From contig NZ_QGTG01000006.1 in the NCBI RefSeq assembly GCF_003182155.1, forward strand, positions 248,001 to 312,000: a stretch of DNA of 64,000 nt, in the 5' to 3' direction. Position numbers and translations under genes: made by a program. Source of the stretch: Chitinophaga sp. S165 (lineage in GTDB: Bacteria; Bacteroidota; Bacteroidia; Chitinophagales; Chitinophagaceae). Below the pieces are notes generated by a model. The model was not told the DNA's origin and did not search any database. It saw nothing but the letters and a program-made list of their open reading frames with translations. Each line of letters begins with the position of its first letter. Position 1 is the stretch's first letter. Shown piece after piece: positions 53,551 through 61,950 of the stretch.

Positions 53551-53628
53551 CCTCAAACAAACTACCATACAAAAGGGCAGTCCTGTGGGTTCACAAGGCT
53601 GCCCTTTTGTATGGTAATTTATTTGAGG
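53551..53628 (-). terminator. Very long hairpin downstream of the C1 peptidase gene
   Basis: Arms 53551-53580 and 53599-53628 pair at 28 of 30 positions, with the inner 18 bp perfect and GC-rich near the loop. It lies 3 bp beyond the peptidase stop codon. It probably terminates that transcript, although no simple T run follows. Confidence 0.65.
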
Positions 53629-53631
53629 ATA

Positions 53632-54759
53632 TCACTTCAATGCCACCTGCTGCCGCTTTACGATCTCCAGAGCCGACTTCGGTACGATGATCGTAATGGT
53701 GTTGATAGCAAAGTAGGGAAGAGATACTTTCACAAACCCGTCAAATGGTCCGGACTTGCTGCCGTAAGAATTTTTAACAATAAAGAACTCCTTGCCTTTG
53801 GCCGTCTTTCCAATGCCTGTAATATGCATCAGGTGATCGTCCTGGGTAACTAACTCTTCAAATAACTGCTGACGCTCCTCCTGAGAATAGCCCTTTTCGT
53901 CGAGGTCCGGATTGATGATATTACCACGGGTCTGTGAATCCACTACCGGGCGCAACGCATACCCTTTGCCAACCATCCAGCCCCTGTTACTTACATCGGT
54001 GTCCCACAGCACAGTATAACCCTTCATAACGGCACTTTTGGCTATCGTGATCAGATCATTGATAGGAACGTTATAATAAGCGCCGTTGGAGAAGTTGTCG
54101 GGTACTTCCAGCACAAAAGAACTGTTGAAAGGGTGATGGGTAAATGAAGTAAGACTGACATAGTCGTCCGGATTGAACTTCACCACCTCTTTGGCAAATG
54201 TCTTTGGCGTATAGGAATGTCCATTATAACTGAAGGTAGCCGGCGGCGCTCCCAGGTATTTATCCAGAATAGCAGTGAGGCCTGTTTTCCAATCCGCAGG
54301 AATGGGCTTAGGAAGCCTCAGAATGCTGTCCAGGTAATTTTTCATGTCCTGTATCAACTCACCATGATCGTGCGATGTATGGCCGTCTTTAAGACCGCTG
54401 TAGACGTCTTCGGGAACAATGCCATATGCTTCAACGGCATGAAGTACGTCATGACCCAGGCCACCTTCGTCAAAACGCGCATATCCCTGCCGGTGAATAT
54501 AGTTCTCCGCCTTTTCAATGTATATATTGCGTACCGTGAACATTTCAGAGAGGTCCAGCGATACCTGTGCCTTATGCAGACAGTCCGCTTCGATCATCGA
54601 CGTCGTGGAAAAGCTCCAGCAGGTACCGGTATTGGCCTGATCTTTCACGGATGTCGCGGGGTTGTTCCTGATGATTTTTATCTCTTCCAGGGATTTCGTC
54701 TCCTGCGCCCGGCCCTGTATACAAAGGAACAGGGCTGATAATACTAGATATGATCTCAT
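53632..54759 (-). CDS. Secreted C1-family (papain-like) peptidase, bleomycin-hydrolase type
   Basis: The 375-residue product has a signal peptide (residues 1-18) and the papain triad: Cys47 in GTCWSFSTTS, His near residue 311 in HLMHITGIG, and Asn near 329 in VKNSYGSKSG. The conserved Gln is in VKDQANTGTCW. The length and the ENYIHRQGYARFDEGG segment fit the PepC/bleomycin-hydrolase aminopeptidase group, which acts on peptides. Known members are cytoplasmic, so the signal peptide suggests a periplasmic relative. Confidence 0.92.
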   Translation of the reverse strand: MRSYLVLSALFLCIQGRAQETKSLEEIKIIRNNPATSVKDQANTGTCWSFSTTSMIEADCLHKAQVSLDLSEMFTVRNIYIEKAENYIHRQGYARFDEGGLGHDVLHAVEAYGIVPEDVYSGLKDGHTSHDHGELIQDMKNYLDSILRLPKPIPADWKTGLTAILDKYLGAPPATFSYNGHSYTPKTFAKEVVKFNPDDYVSLTSFTHHPFNSSFVLEVPDNFSNGAYYNVPINDLITIAKSAVMKGYTVLWDTDVSNRGWMVGKGYALRPVVDSQTRGNIINPDLDEKGYSQEERQQLFEELVTQDDHLMHITGIGKTAKGKEFFIVKNSYGSKSGPFDGFVKVSLPYFAINTITIIVPKSALEIVKRQQVALK

Positions 54760-54862
54760 ATAAAGTGAGGTTTGCCACCTAAAGATAAGGGGTTAAGACA
54801 TACAAAAAGCGCTACTGCTGTATGAACGGCAGTAGCGCATAGAATGACGGAAAAAATTGCGG

Positions 54863-56866
54863 TTATTGTTCGTCGTTGATGCTGACACTCAGGTTCTTAC
54901 CCTTCCCTGCGATCAGAACATTCTCACTCTTGCCGAATGCATCTGCGTACTTCTTGTACACATCGTCGGACTGTTTCACATCGTTGATCTTCAGGACGCC
55001 ATCCTTTTTCTCGATGGTAAATCCTTCTTCCTCATTTATGAGATTGTCTGCAGCCATTCTTTCTACGAGTTTTTTGTATTTACTGGAGATAGTTTTGTCG
55101 ATCGCTGCATGGTCTGCTTCCAGTATTATCGCTTTGTTTTGTTTATTCGCGATAATCATTTGCTTCTGTGCATTTTTCTGCGCGGCTACCATTTCCTTCT
55201 GCGCTTTGGCTATTTCTTTTTTGGCGTTTGCCATAGCATCTTTGACCTCTTTACTGTTCATGGCTGTGTGCGCTTCTGCCATACTCTTGGCGATAATGCC
55301 ATTGATGTCAATATCAGCCATTGCCGCCTTTGCACTTTCCATACCTACGCGGATGCTTTCCTGGATAACCTTTGGATCTACCAGGGAATCAGGTACGTTT
55401 TTCATGCTTACTTTAACATCCTCGTTGATCTTGTTCCAGTCAATATTTTTCAGTGCTGTATTCACTTCTACGTTGATCTTATTCCAGTCAATGTTTTTCA
55501 TGGCGTTGTTCACCTCAACATTGATCTTATTCCAGTCAACGTTCTTCATAGCGTTGGATACTTCTGTATTGATCTGGTTCCAGTCAATATTTTTCATTGC
55601 ATCCTCTGCTGCTTCCATACCTAATTTTGCTGCCTCTACACTGGCCTCTGCAGCCTCTTTGGCAGCCTTTTCAGCTTCCTTGCTCTCTCTTGTAGCAGGC
55701 ACCGTATCGGTGAGATAATGTATCATGCTGACAGCATGTGTTATAGCAGGAGTTGCTATAGCGGGAGCTACACTTGCAGTGGTAGTTTCTTCTTCTTTTA
55801 CAGTAACTTTTTTACTATCACGCTTCTCTTCCCTGTTGGATGGGTTAAGCCATGCAATGGACACCAGGCCGACGGCGATGATCATTACAGCTAATAACTT
55901 TTGCGTATAGTTGATGTTTTTAGTTTTCATTTCCATGATGCGTTTGATGCGATGAAATAAATGTTGTTTATTATCGGCCGCCGCCATGGCCAGTGCATTG
56001 ACTGTTAACCGGTATTCTTCCAATGCTACCAGGGCTTTAGCGTAATGGAGCGGTTGCACCTGACTTGCTAGTACAAGGTCGTCGCAACAGTGCTCCCTTT
56101 CTAAGCGGATATTTTTGGATATCCACCATACAAAAGGATTAAAAAAGAGAATGGTTTCAACAATTGATTGGAAAATATTCAGTAGATAATCATTGCGTTT
56201 AACGTGTGCCAGTTCGTGCAACAGGATAGCTTCCAGCTGTTCCGCCGTCAGGTTGTTGAACATGGCTACAGGTAATAAGATCACAGGTTTCAGGAATCCG
56301 ATCATCACCGGTACCTGTATGTACTGTGATATGAGCAGTTTTACCCGGCGCGGGATCCTTAACTGAACAGCCAGTTTCTGCAGGTGTTTTTCCCAGGCCT
56401 CGTCAATGGGGAATACCTGTTTCTTCCTGATCTGTTGCAGCTGTAAGAGGTCCAGTGTTAGCTTGATGGTCATGACTGCCACCCCGGCCACATAAATGGC
56501 CACTAATACGGGGAACCACATTTCCAGACTGGGGAACAGGCCTGTCAGTTCCGCCTGACTTTTATAGATCACCGGTACTTCCACTCTGGAAGAGGGCCTT
56601 ATGCCGGTCTCTATCATCAGTTGCGCCGCATGATGCACTCTTTTAACTGCTTCTATCTGTTGCCAGAGCGTTACGGAAAACCAGGTGAAAATGCCTGCCA
56701 GTGAAATGTACGACAGGTTATATTTGATACTGGAGCTTGCCTGTGGCCAGAGTATTAATACCAACCTCAGACAGGCGAAGATGAAGAATGCCTGCCAGAA
56801 AGAGTGCAGAAGGGCCCAGCCGAAAGCCTGGATGAGGTCTGCGGTGAATGGAAGTTGTGCAGTCAT
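54863..56866 (-). CDS. M56-family (BlaR1-like) membrane metallopeptidase with 16-residue repeats
   Basis: The 667-residue product starts with four membrane helices and has the zinc motif HELAH near residues 216-220, as in BlaR1/MecR1 sensors. The C-terminal part is not a penicillin-binding sensor. It is an Ala/Lys/Glu-rich helical region followed, at about residues 416-480, by four clear and one degraded copy of a 16-residue repeat (NAMKNIDWNKINVEVN type), then a coiled coil and a small beta-rich end domain. It is encoded 33 bp after blaI and probably cleaves the repressor in response to a signal at the envelope. The ligand is unknown. Confidence 0.88.
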   Translation of the reverse strand: MTAQLPFTADLIQAFGWALLHSFWQAFFIFACLRLVLILWPQASSSIKYNLSYISLAGIFTWFSVTLWQQIEAVKRVHHAAQLMIETGIRPSSRVEVPVIYKSQAELTGLFPSLEMWFPVLVAIYVAGVAVMTIKLTLDLLQLQQIRKKQVFPIDEAWEKHLQKLAVQLRIPRRVKLLISQYIQVPVMIGFLKPVILLPVAMFNNLTAEQLEAILLHELAHVKRNDYLLNIFQSIVETILFFNPFVWWISKNIRLEREHCCDDLVLASQVQPLHYAKALVALEEYRLTVNALAMAAADNKQHLFHRIKRIMEMKTKNINYTQKLLAVMIIAVGLVSIAWLNPSNREEKRDSKKVTVKEEETTTASVAPAIATPAITHAVSMIHYLTDTVPATRESKEAEKAAKEAAEASVEAAKLGMEAAEDAMKNIDWNQINTEVSNAMKNVDWNKINVEVNNAMKNIDWNKINVEVNTALKNIDWNKINEDVKVSMKNVPDSLVDPKVIQESIRVGMESAKAAMADIDINGIIAKSMAEAHTAMNSKEVKDAMANAKKEIAKAQKEMVAAQKNAQKQMIIANKQNKAIILEADHAAIDKTISSKYKKLVERMAADNLINEEEGFTIEKKDGVLKINDVKQSDDVYKKYADAFGKSENVLIAGKGKNLSVSINDEQ
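55410..55617 (-). repeat. 48-bp coding repeats in the M56 gene
   Basis: Four 48-bp units and a degraded fifth encode the 16-residue repeat of the M56 protein. The Asp-Trp-Asn core is invariant in the first four units. Third-position differences show they are not very recent duplicates. Confidence 0.8.
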
Positions 56867-56899
56867 GATTGTAATATTAGAGGCGCGTGGACGCCTGGT

Positions 56900-57292
56900 T
56901 TACTTTTTCTGTTGTTGCTCTATCTCATTCAGATATTGCTTGATCTTATCCAGCTCTTCCTGCGAGGAACGGTGATTACCCAATGCCTGTAACACAAGTT
57001 GCGAGGCAGAGCCGTTAAACACCGTATCTATCATTTTATTCAGTAATTGTTGCTGGGTACTCTCCTGGGAAATCGCAGCTTCGTACACATGTGTCTTACT
57101 GCTCGTATCCCTTTTTAACAGCCCTTTCTCATGCATGATCTGCATCAGCTTAAGGGTAGTAGTATAACCGGCGTCTTTGCTTTTCTCTAGTATCTCATGC
57201 ACATCCCTTACCGTACCGGAGCCTTTCTCCCATAATATACCCAGGATCTCCAGTTCACTTTCTGTCGGCTTGTTATTTTTGGCGGTACTCAT
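56900..57292 (-). CDS. blaI: BlaI/MecI/CopY-family transcriptional repressor
   Basis: The 130-residue product has the winged-helix domain of BlaI (PTESELEILGILWEKGSGTVRDVHEIL, in pieces, then TTLKLMQIMHEKGLLKRD) and a C-terminal dimerisation region. It represses its own operon with the M56 gene. The ATG at 57292 is preferred over a TTG four codons upstream. Two palindromic operators and a consensus promoter lie directly upstream. No beta-lactamase gene is adjacent. Confidence 0.94.
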   Translation of the reverse strand: MSTAKNNKPTESELEILGILWEKGSGTVRDVHEILEKSKDAGYTTTLKLMQIMHEKGLLKRDTSSKTHVYEAAISQESTQQQLLNKMIDTVFNGSASQLVLQALGNHRSSQEELDKIKQYLNEIEQQQKK

Positions 57293-57316
57293 CTTATATT
57301 CCAATGATTATTGATC

Positions 57317-57332
57317 TACGAATATTTTCGTA
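57317..57332. promoter_or_regulatory. BlaI operator 1
   Basis: TACGAATATTTTCGTA is a palindrome with TACGAA / TTCGTA arms, located near the predicted transcription start, 24 bp upstream of the blaI start codon. Confidence 0.6.
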
Positions 57333-57334
57333 AA

Positions 57335-57365
57335 CAAATGTACGATAGTTTTCGTAATTGCCAAA
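57335..57365 (-). promoter_or_regulatory. Consensus promoter of blaI-M56
   Basis: On the minus strand TTTG (57362-57365), a 19-bp spacer and TACATTTG (57335-57342) match the Bacteroidota consensus perfectly. Confidence 0.75.
57341..57356. promoter_or_regulatory. BlaI operator 2
   Basis: TACGATAGTTTTCGTA is a palindrome with TACGA / TCGTA arms, 24 bp from operator 1. It lies inside the promoter spacer and overlaps the -7 box by two bases. Confidence 0.6.
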
Positions 57366-57432
57366 TCTGAGAGTAAGTTTTTTTTGAAGAAGGGTGGAGA
57401 ACGTTGATAATCAGGGATAAATGGAGATGCAT

Positions 57433-57497
57433 AAAAAAACAGGCATGTTGCCGTCTGCATGAAATCGTTCAGCAAAGACGGGCAACGATGCCTGTTC
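57433..57497 (-). terminator. Terminator of the beta-barrel gene
   Basis: A long stem (AACAGGCAT plus GTTGCC and CGTC against GACGGCAAC and ATGCCTG, with bulges) is followed by seven T residues on the minus strand. Confidence 0.85.
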
Positions 57498-57514
57498 CAA
57501 TTAAATGTAGTTGC

Positions 57515-58141
57515 TTAGAACTTACCTGCTTTCAGTCCTACGTTAATAGAAGGGCCGCTTAACTTTCCGTCAGTGATACCTGTGGTCCGGGAACCGTTAA
57601 CATAACGGTAAGAAGCTCCAATATCAAGACGCAGGAATTTTGTGAGGTTCAGTTCAATGTTAGCATATGGCTCAGCTACAAAGAATCCGTGGTTGTCATA
57701 CACATAGTCATGATCAAAGTCGTCGTCATCCCATCTGTTCTTGTCCCGGCGACCAGCAGCGCCTCCGCCGATCAATGTACCCGCCGTCCAGTGTATCAGT
57801 TTGTCTGAATTATGTATGTATTCAAATACAAGACCTGTATACCAGAGGTTCAGATACTCTTTTGTACCGTTAACATTTACCGTCGGCATGTCAACATTGT
57901 TAACCAGTGAATAAGCGCCTGCTCCGAGCATCACCTTACCGTTTAATAATACACCGCCATATCCGCCTGTCAACAATCCAAAGTTACCATCGATGGGTGT
58001 AAATTTCGCTGCAGGCGCTCCATATGCTCCAACAGTAGTTTTTTTACCTTTCCCTGAAGAAAATAATGTTTCGGTTGTGGCATGCTGTGCCCAGGCCTGC
58101 TGTGCAACTAGCACCAGCAGCGCTGATAGAATCTTTTTCAT
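57515..58141 (-). CDS. Outer-membrane beta-barrel protein of unknown function
   Basis: The 208-residue product has a signal peptide (residues 1-18, ending AWAQ) and alternating strands with aromatic ends up to a terminal VGLKAGKF, typical of small outer-membrane barrels. A central loop is very acidic (RWDDDDFDHDYVYDNHG), a possible calcium or metal site. It is the third gene after a TonB receptor and a DUF4249 lipoprotein, with 75 bp between it and the latter. Confidence 0.75.
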   Translation of the reverse strand: MKKILSALLVLVAQQAWAQHATTETLFSSGKGKKTTVGAYGAPAAKFTPIDGNFGLLTGGYGGVLLNGKVMLGAGAYSLVNNVDMPTVNVNGTKEYLNLWYTGLVFEYIHNSDKLIHWTAGTLIGGGAAGRRDKNRWDDDDFDHDYVYDNHGFFVAEPYANIELNLTKFLRLDIGASYRYVNGSRTTGITDGKLSGPSINVGLKAGKF

Positions 58142-58216
58142 AAAAATTGCTTGTAAGTGTTTTGTGTGTAGCTGGCTAAAGCGGGTTACTTTAGCCAGCT
58201 TGTTTATGGAGAGATA

Positions 58217-59086
58217 TTATTCGATAGTTCTTTCTTTGCTGCTTACGGCAGATGTACCGAACCAGCCCAGTATTCTTTGTTTACCACCACCGGTAGTAAC
58301 ATTGATGGCATTACATTTTACATTTTCCAACACCTTCGCAAACAGGCCGCCAGAGTTGATCTGGTCCTCTACCTGGGTCAGGAAGAAATGACTCTGATAA
58401 GTAAGCGAACGTAACTTCACGATCACTTTATCTCCTTTCTGATAAGGTTTATCAAAGTCTGTCACTGCTTCCTGTATCGGCAGGATAAACGCTGAACCAT
58501 CTTTCACGCTCTGATCAAAATAACCATCTACAGAAAATGCATCGCCTACCTTATGCTGCAGATCATTCCTGTATGAACGCATCCAGTAATAATCCACACC
58601 GCCTTTGATATCTATTGCATGGAACTTTGCAACATATCCATCTTCATCTACAAAGGCTGTCTCGGTTGTTTCGTACTTGTAAGAGATAGAATCGATCGGT
58701 GTAATTCTCTTGATAGTATCTACCGCTTCGAATACTTCTGTTTTATATTCCACTCTCAGTCTGTATGCATGTCCGATCACACCAATGGTCTCATTATCTC
58801 CGGGATTGTGCTTATACACACCGTCACTGAATGTGAATGGATATGATTTATTTGCTGTTTCATCGAAGAGCGTGATCAATGCATCGTTTATTACCGGCGA
58901 AGGCGCCTGGTCAGTGTATGGTACTGATTGTGTAAACCTGATCTGTTGTACGCCCGGCTCTGTTGTGATCCAGGCATCCAGTACAGGGTAGGATGTGCCC
59001 TTCTTGATGTCGAGGTCTATTGTATCTTCACAGGCAGTGAATGCTGCTACCATCGCTATTAATATGCTAAGTCTTATCTGTTTCAT
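58217..59086 (-). CDS. DUF4249 lipoprotein
   Basis: The 289-residue product has a lipobox (AFTAC, Cys19) and the DUF4249 pattern (EDTIDLDI, then VLDAWITTEPGVQQIRFTQSVPY in part). DUF4249 proteins are surface lipoproteins encoded after TonB-dependent receptors, as here, and are thought to act as substrate-binding partners in place of SusD. The substrate is unknown. It starts 24 bp after the receptor gene. Confidence 0.9.
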   Translation of the reverse strand: MKQIRLSILIAMVAAFTACEDTIDLDIKKGTSYPVLDAWITTEPGVQQIRFTQSVPYTDQAPSPVINDALITLFDETANKSYPFTFSDGVYKHNPGDNETIGVIGHAYRLRVEYKTEVFEAVDTIKRITPIDSISYKYETTETAFVDEDGYVAKFHAIDIKGGVDYYWMRSYRNDLQHKVGDAFSVDGYFDQSVKDGSAFILPIQEAVTDFDKPYQKGDKVIVKLRSLTYQSHFFLTQVEDQINSGGLFAKVLENVKCNAINVTTGGGKQRILGWFGTSAVSSKERTIE

Positions 59087-59109
59087 CTGTATTCTTATTT
59101 AAAGGATGG

Positions 59110-61488
59110 TTAGAATATGAAGTTGTACGTGATGCCAGGAATGATGGAACCAATGATGGAAAGACGAACGGCTTCTTTTTTGGAAGGATCATCCTCATTC
59201 TGTCTGAAGTAGATGGTGTAAGCATTTCTGCGGCCATACACGTTATACAGGGAGAATACCCATTCGCCTTTCCAGCGGCGCAGCTGTTTGCCTTTCAGTG
59301 TCAGGGACATGTCCAGACGATGGAAGGATGGCAGCCTGTAATTGTTGCGTTTATCGGTACTGTTGTAAGGAATGTCCCAGTCCTGGAACTCCAGACGGCT
59401 GTCTGCAAAAGTAGCCGGTGTACCGGAAGCGTAAACCCAGTTGGCGGAAAGAGAGGTACGCTTGCTTAATTCATGTGTAACAACAAGGTTCAGGTTGTGT
59501 GTACGATCGTAACGGTTCAGGAACCATTCATTCTGACTGATGCCGTTGGTCTGTCTTTCAGAACGTGACAGCGTATAGCTAACCCATCCTGTAGTTCTTC
59601 CCAGTTCTTTTTTTGCCATCAGTTCAAGACCATAGGAACGGCTGTGAGACTGTAACAGGTCTGCTTCTATCTGCTGGTTCAGTTCCAGGTTCGCATTGTC
59701 GATATAATCCAGCTGATGTTCCATCTTCTTGTAAAATGCTTCAGCTGAGATCTCATATACACCGGATGGCGCATCATATACATATCCTACAGTATACTGA
59801 TCAGCAACCTGCGGTTGTATGTTGTTGGTGCTTGGCGTCCAGATGTCCAGTGGAGTAGGAGAAGCTGTATTCGACAACTGATGCATGTACTGTGTGGTAC
59901 GGGCATAAGATGCTTTCAGCGCATGATTGTCAGATACTGCGTAACGTGCTGTCATTCTCGGCTCCAGGTAATTGTATGCCTTGATCAGTTCATTTGCGCC
60001 ATATTCTTTTGTTCCGATCAGCGTTCTGCGGATGCCTGGCGTGGTATCGTTGTAATAGTATGCGGTGCCTTTACCCAGATACTGATAACCGGAGAACCTG
60101 ATGCCATACTGGATACCAAATCTGCTGCTTGGTTTCCACTCGTGGTCCAGGTAAGCCGCTGCTTCAAGACCATGTTGTTGTGTCAGTTCTTTTACACTTG
60201 TTTCGTCGTCTTCCACACCGGTGCCGGTACCAGGTTTGAAGGTGTAGTAAATGCCCTGCAATCCGAAGTGGATGCTGTTATGTGCATTGACATAAAAAGT
60301 GAATGCAGGTTTTACACCGTAGTTGATGATGTTGGATTTCCAGCTGTAAGACTGAGTTGCTTCTCCCGCGCCTTTCTCGCTTTCATTGTTGAACTTCAGA
60401 CTGTAGTCGTAGTTGCTGTAGAAAGTTGTCAGGTTCAGGAATGTACGATTGGTGAATACGTGGTTCCAACGTACAGTTGCTGTTTTGTTCCCCCAGTTCA
60501 TATTGATCTGTGTACCGAAACCGAAAACATCCCTACCCAGATAACCACTCGCAAACAAGGTATTGTTCTTATTCAGTTTGAAGTTCACTTTACCGGTAAC
60601 ATCGTAGAAATTCAGCTTGGTGTCTTTCATGTCCCCTTTCAGGAAAGGTTTCATCAGCACATCGATATAAGAACGGCGGGCGGCCAGTATAAAGGATGAT
60701 TCATCCTTCTTGATCGGTCCTTCAACAGACAGCCTGCTGAATACATTGCTTATACCGCCATTTACGTTGTATTTCTGGTTGTTTCCGTCCTTCATGCGTA
60801 TATCCAGTACAGAAGACGTACGACCGCCGTATTCGGCCGGAAAACCGCCTTTAAGGAGATTGATGCTTTTAACGGCGTCCGGGTTGAATACGGAGAAGAA
60901 ACCCATCATGTGCGTAGAGTTGTAAACCGGGGCCTCGTCCAGGAGGATAAGGTTCTCATCTGCCGCACCGCCACGAACGTTAAAGCCATTGGCGCCTTCA
61001 CCTACCGTAGCTACGCCCGGAAGTGTCTGGATAGAGCGGAGTACGTCCACCTCTCCCATAAACGTTGGCATTTTCTTCATCTGGGCGATGTCCAGCCTGT
61101 TAAGACTGGTGGTAAGCGTATTTACCGCTTTTTCCTGTTTATTGCCGGTTACGGTAACAGTACTAAGCTGGCTGCTGGACTTCTCCATTTTAACATCCAG
61201 GTTCTTATTCGATTTAAGCGATACGCTCATTTTAATGGGCGCATATCCTATATAAGAGAACTGGATCTCGTGATCGCCTGCCGGTAAAGTGAGAGAGAAA
61301 AAGCCATATTCATTGGTCACTGTTCCCAGGCTGGTGCCGGCTTTCGATACGGATATACCGATGAGGCTTTCACCATTCTGCTGGTCTTTTACATAACCGC
61401 TTACAGTATATTTCTGTTGTGCGCAGGCATGACGGGTCTGCATAAGCAGCAGGCATACGCCAAGCAGCATAAGTAATCTTGTCTTCAT
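59110..61488 (-). CDS. TonB-dependent outer-membrane receptor
   Basis: The 792-residue product has a signal peptide (residues 1-23), a carboxypeptidase-regulatory-like domain (VSGYVKDQQNGESLIGISV), a plug domain (GFNVRGGAADENLILLDEAPVYN in pieces, with the plug motif FNVRGG) and a beta-barrel ending YNFIF with a terminal Phe. It imports a substrate using TonB energy. It is first in an operon with DUF4249 and a small barrel protein. No substrate hint is visible. Confidence 0.93.
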   Translation of the reverse strand: MKTRLLMLLGVCLLLMQTRHACAQQKYTVSGYVKDQQNGESLIGISVSKAGTSLGTVTNEYGFFSLTLPAGDHEIQFSYIGYAPIKMSVSLKSNKNLDVKMEKSSSQLSTVTVTGNKQEKAVNTLTTSLNRLDIAQMKKMPTFMGEVDVLRSIQTLPGVATVGEGANGFNVRGGAADENLILLDEAPVYNSTHMMGFFSVFNPDAVKSINLLKGGFPAEYGGRTSSVLDIRMKDGNNQKYNVNGGISNVFSRLSVEGPIKKDESSFILAARRSYIDVLMKPFLKGDMKDTKLNFYDVTGKVNFKLNKNNTLFASGYLGRDVFGFGTQINMNWGNKTATVRWNHVFTNRTFLNLTTFYSNYDYSLKFNNESEKGAGEATQSYSWKSNIINYGVKPAFTFYVNAHNSIHFGLQGIYYTFKPGTGTGVEDDETSVKELTQQHGLEAAAYLDHEWKPSSRFGIQYGIRFSGYQYLGKGTAYYYNDTTPGIRRTLIGTKEYGANELIKAYNYLEPRMTARYAVSDNHALKASYARTTQYMHQLSNTASPTPLDIWTPSTNNIQPQVADQYTVGYVYDAPSGVYEISAEAFYKKMEHQLDYIDNANLELNQQIEADLLQSHSRSYGLELMAKKELGRTTGWVSYTLSRSERQTNGISQNEWFLNRYDRTHNLNLVVTHELSKRTSLSANWVYASGTPATFADSRLEFQDWDIPYNSTDKRNNYRLPSFHRLDMSLTLKGKQLRRWKGEWVFSLYNVYGRRNAYTIYFRQNEDDPSKKEAVRLSIIGSIIPGITYNFIF

Positions 61489-61585
61489 ATAAGGTTAAGG
61501 TGTTCTTGTATTTTTTAATAGCGGATAGCTGGCCTTGCTATGACATTTTTTGTTTACGTATATAAAACGTGGGGGGAAGGGGTTA

Positions 61586-61605
61586 CCCCTATAAGGCTAT
61601 AGGGG
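61586..61605. promoter_or_regulatory. Palindrome CCCCTATA-AGGC-TATAGGGG
   Basis: A perfect 8-bp palindrome with a 4-bp centre lies about 100 bp upstream of the TonB receptor gene and 20 bp past the stop of the small upstream gene. It is followed on the plus strand by AATTTTTT, which gives terminator form on a strand that has no gene to end; an operator is an alternative. Confidence 0.35.
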
Positions 61606-61626
61606 AATTTTTTAAAGCTGGATAAT

Positions 61627-61845
61627 TTAGTCGAGTTTATCGCACTGGAAGCCCAAATGGCGGATAAAAAGCATAATCTCATGTTCAGCTACAGCAACAG
61701 TTCCGTTCACAACACGCATCACTTTATCACAGTCCTCGGTATCAATGGTACAACTGATAATGTTAAAGTGTGAAAGAAGTGCCGTTATAACAAAGCTCTT
61801 ATCCTGATGGGTGCATATATTTGTACGGAATATTCCAATCACCAT
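61627..61845 (-). CDS. Small conserved protein, possible HMA-like fold, 72 aa
   Basis: The 72-residue product, starting at ATG 61845, resembles a family of roughly 70-residue Bacteroidota proteins that I recall with the pattern IFRTN near the start, DxEDCDKVMRV in the middle and GFQC near the end. The predicted order beta-alpha-beta-beta-alpha-beta is that of HMA-like ferredoxin folds, but there is no CxxC. The function is unknown. A longer frame extends into the divergent AraC gene and is not supported. Confidence 0.65.
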   Translation of the reverse strand: MVIGIFRTNICTHQDKSFVITALLSHFNIISCTIDTEDCDKVMRVVNGTVAVAEHEIMLFIRHLGFQCDKLD

Positions 61846-61950
61846 AACTACAATATTAAATATTAAGGAATATTTTTGTGCAAAGTTGCAAGTCTCCGTC
61901 CGGATCACTGTTACATAAAAGGGATTAAAATTTATATTTAAAGGATTTTT

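Noticed and set aside
54857..55718. Two long plus-strand frames opposite the M56 gene repeats
   Set aside because: They arise from the repetitive composition of the M56 gene; their products are repetitive Phe/Ile/Val strings.
56900..57292. BlaI/M56 pair as a beta-lactam resistance operon
   Set aside because: No beta-lactamase or penicillin-binding gene is adjacent and the M56 protein lacks a penicillin-binding domain.
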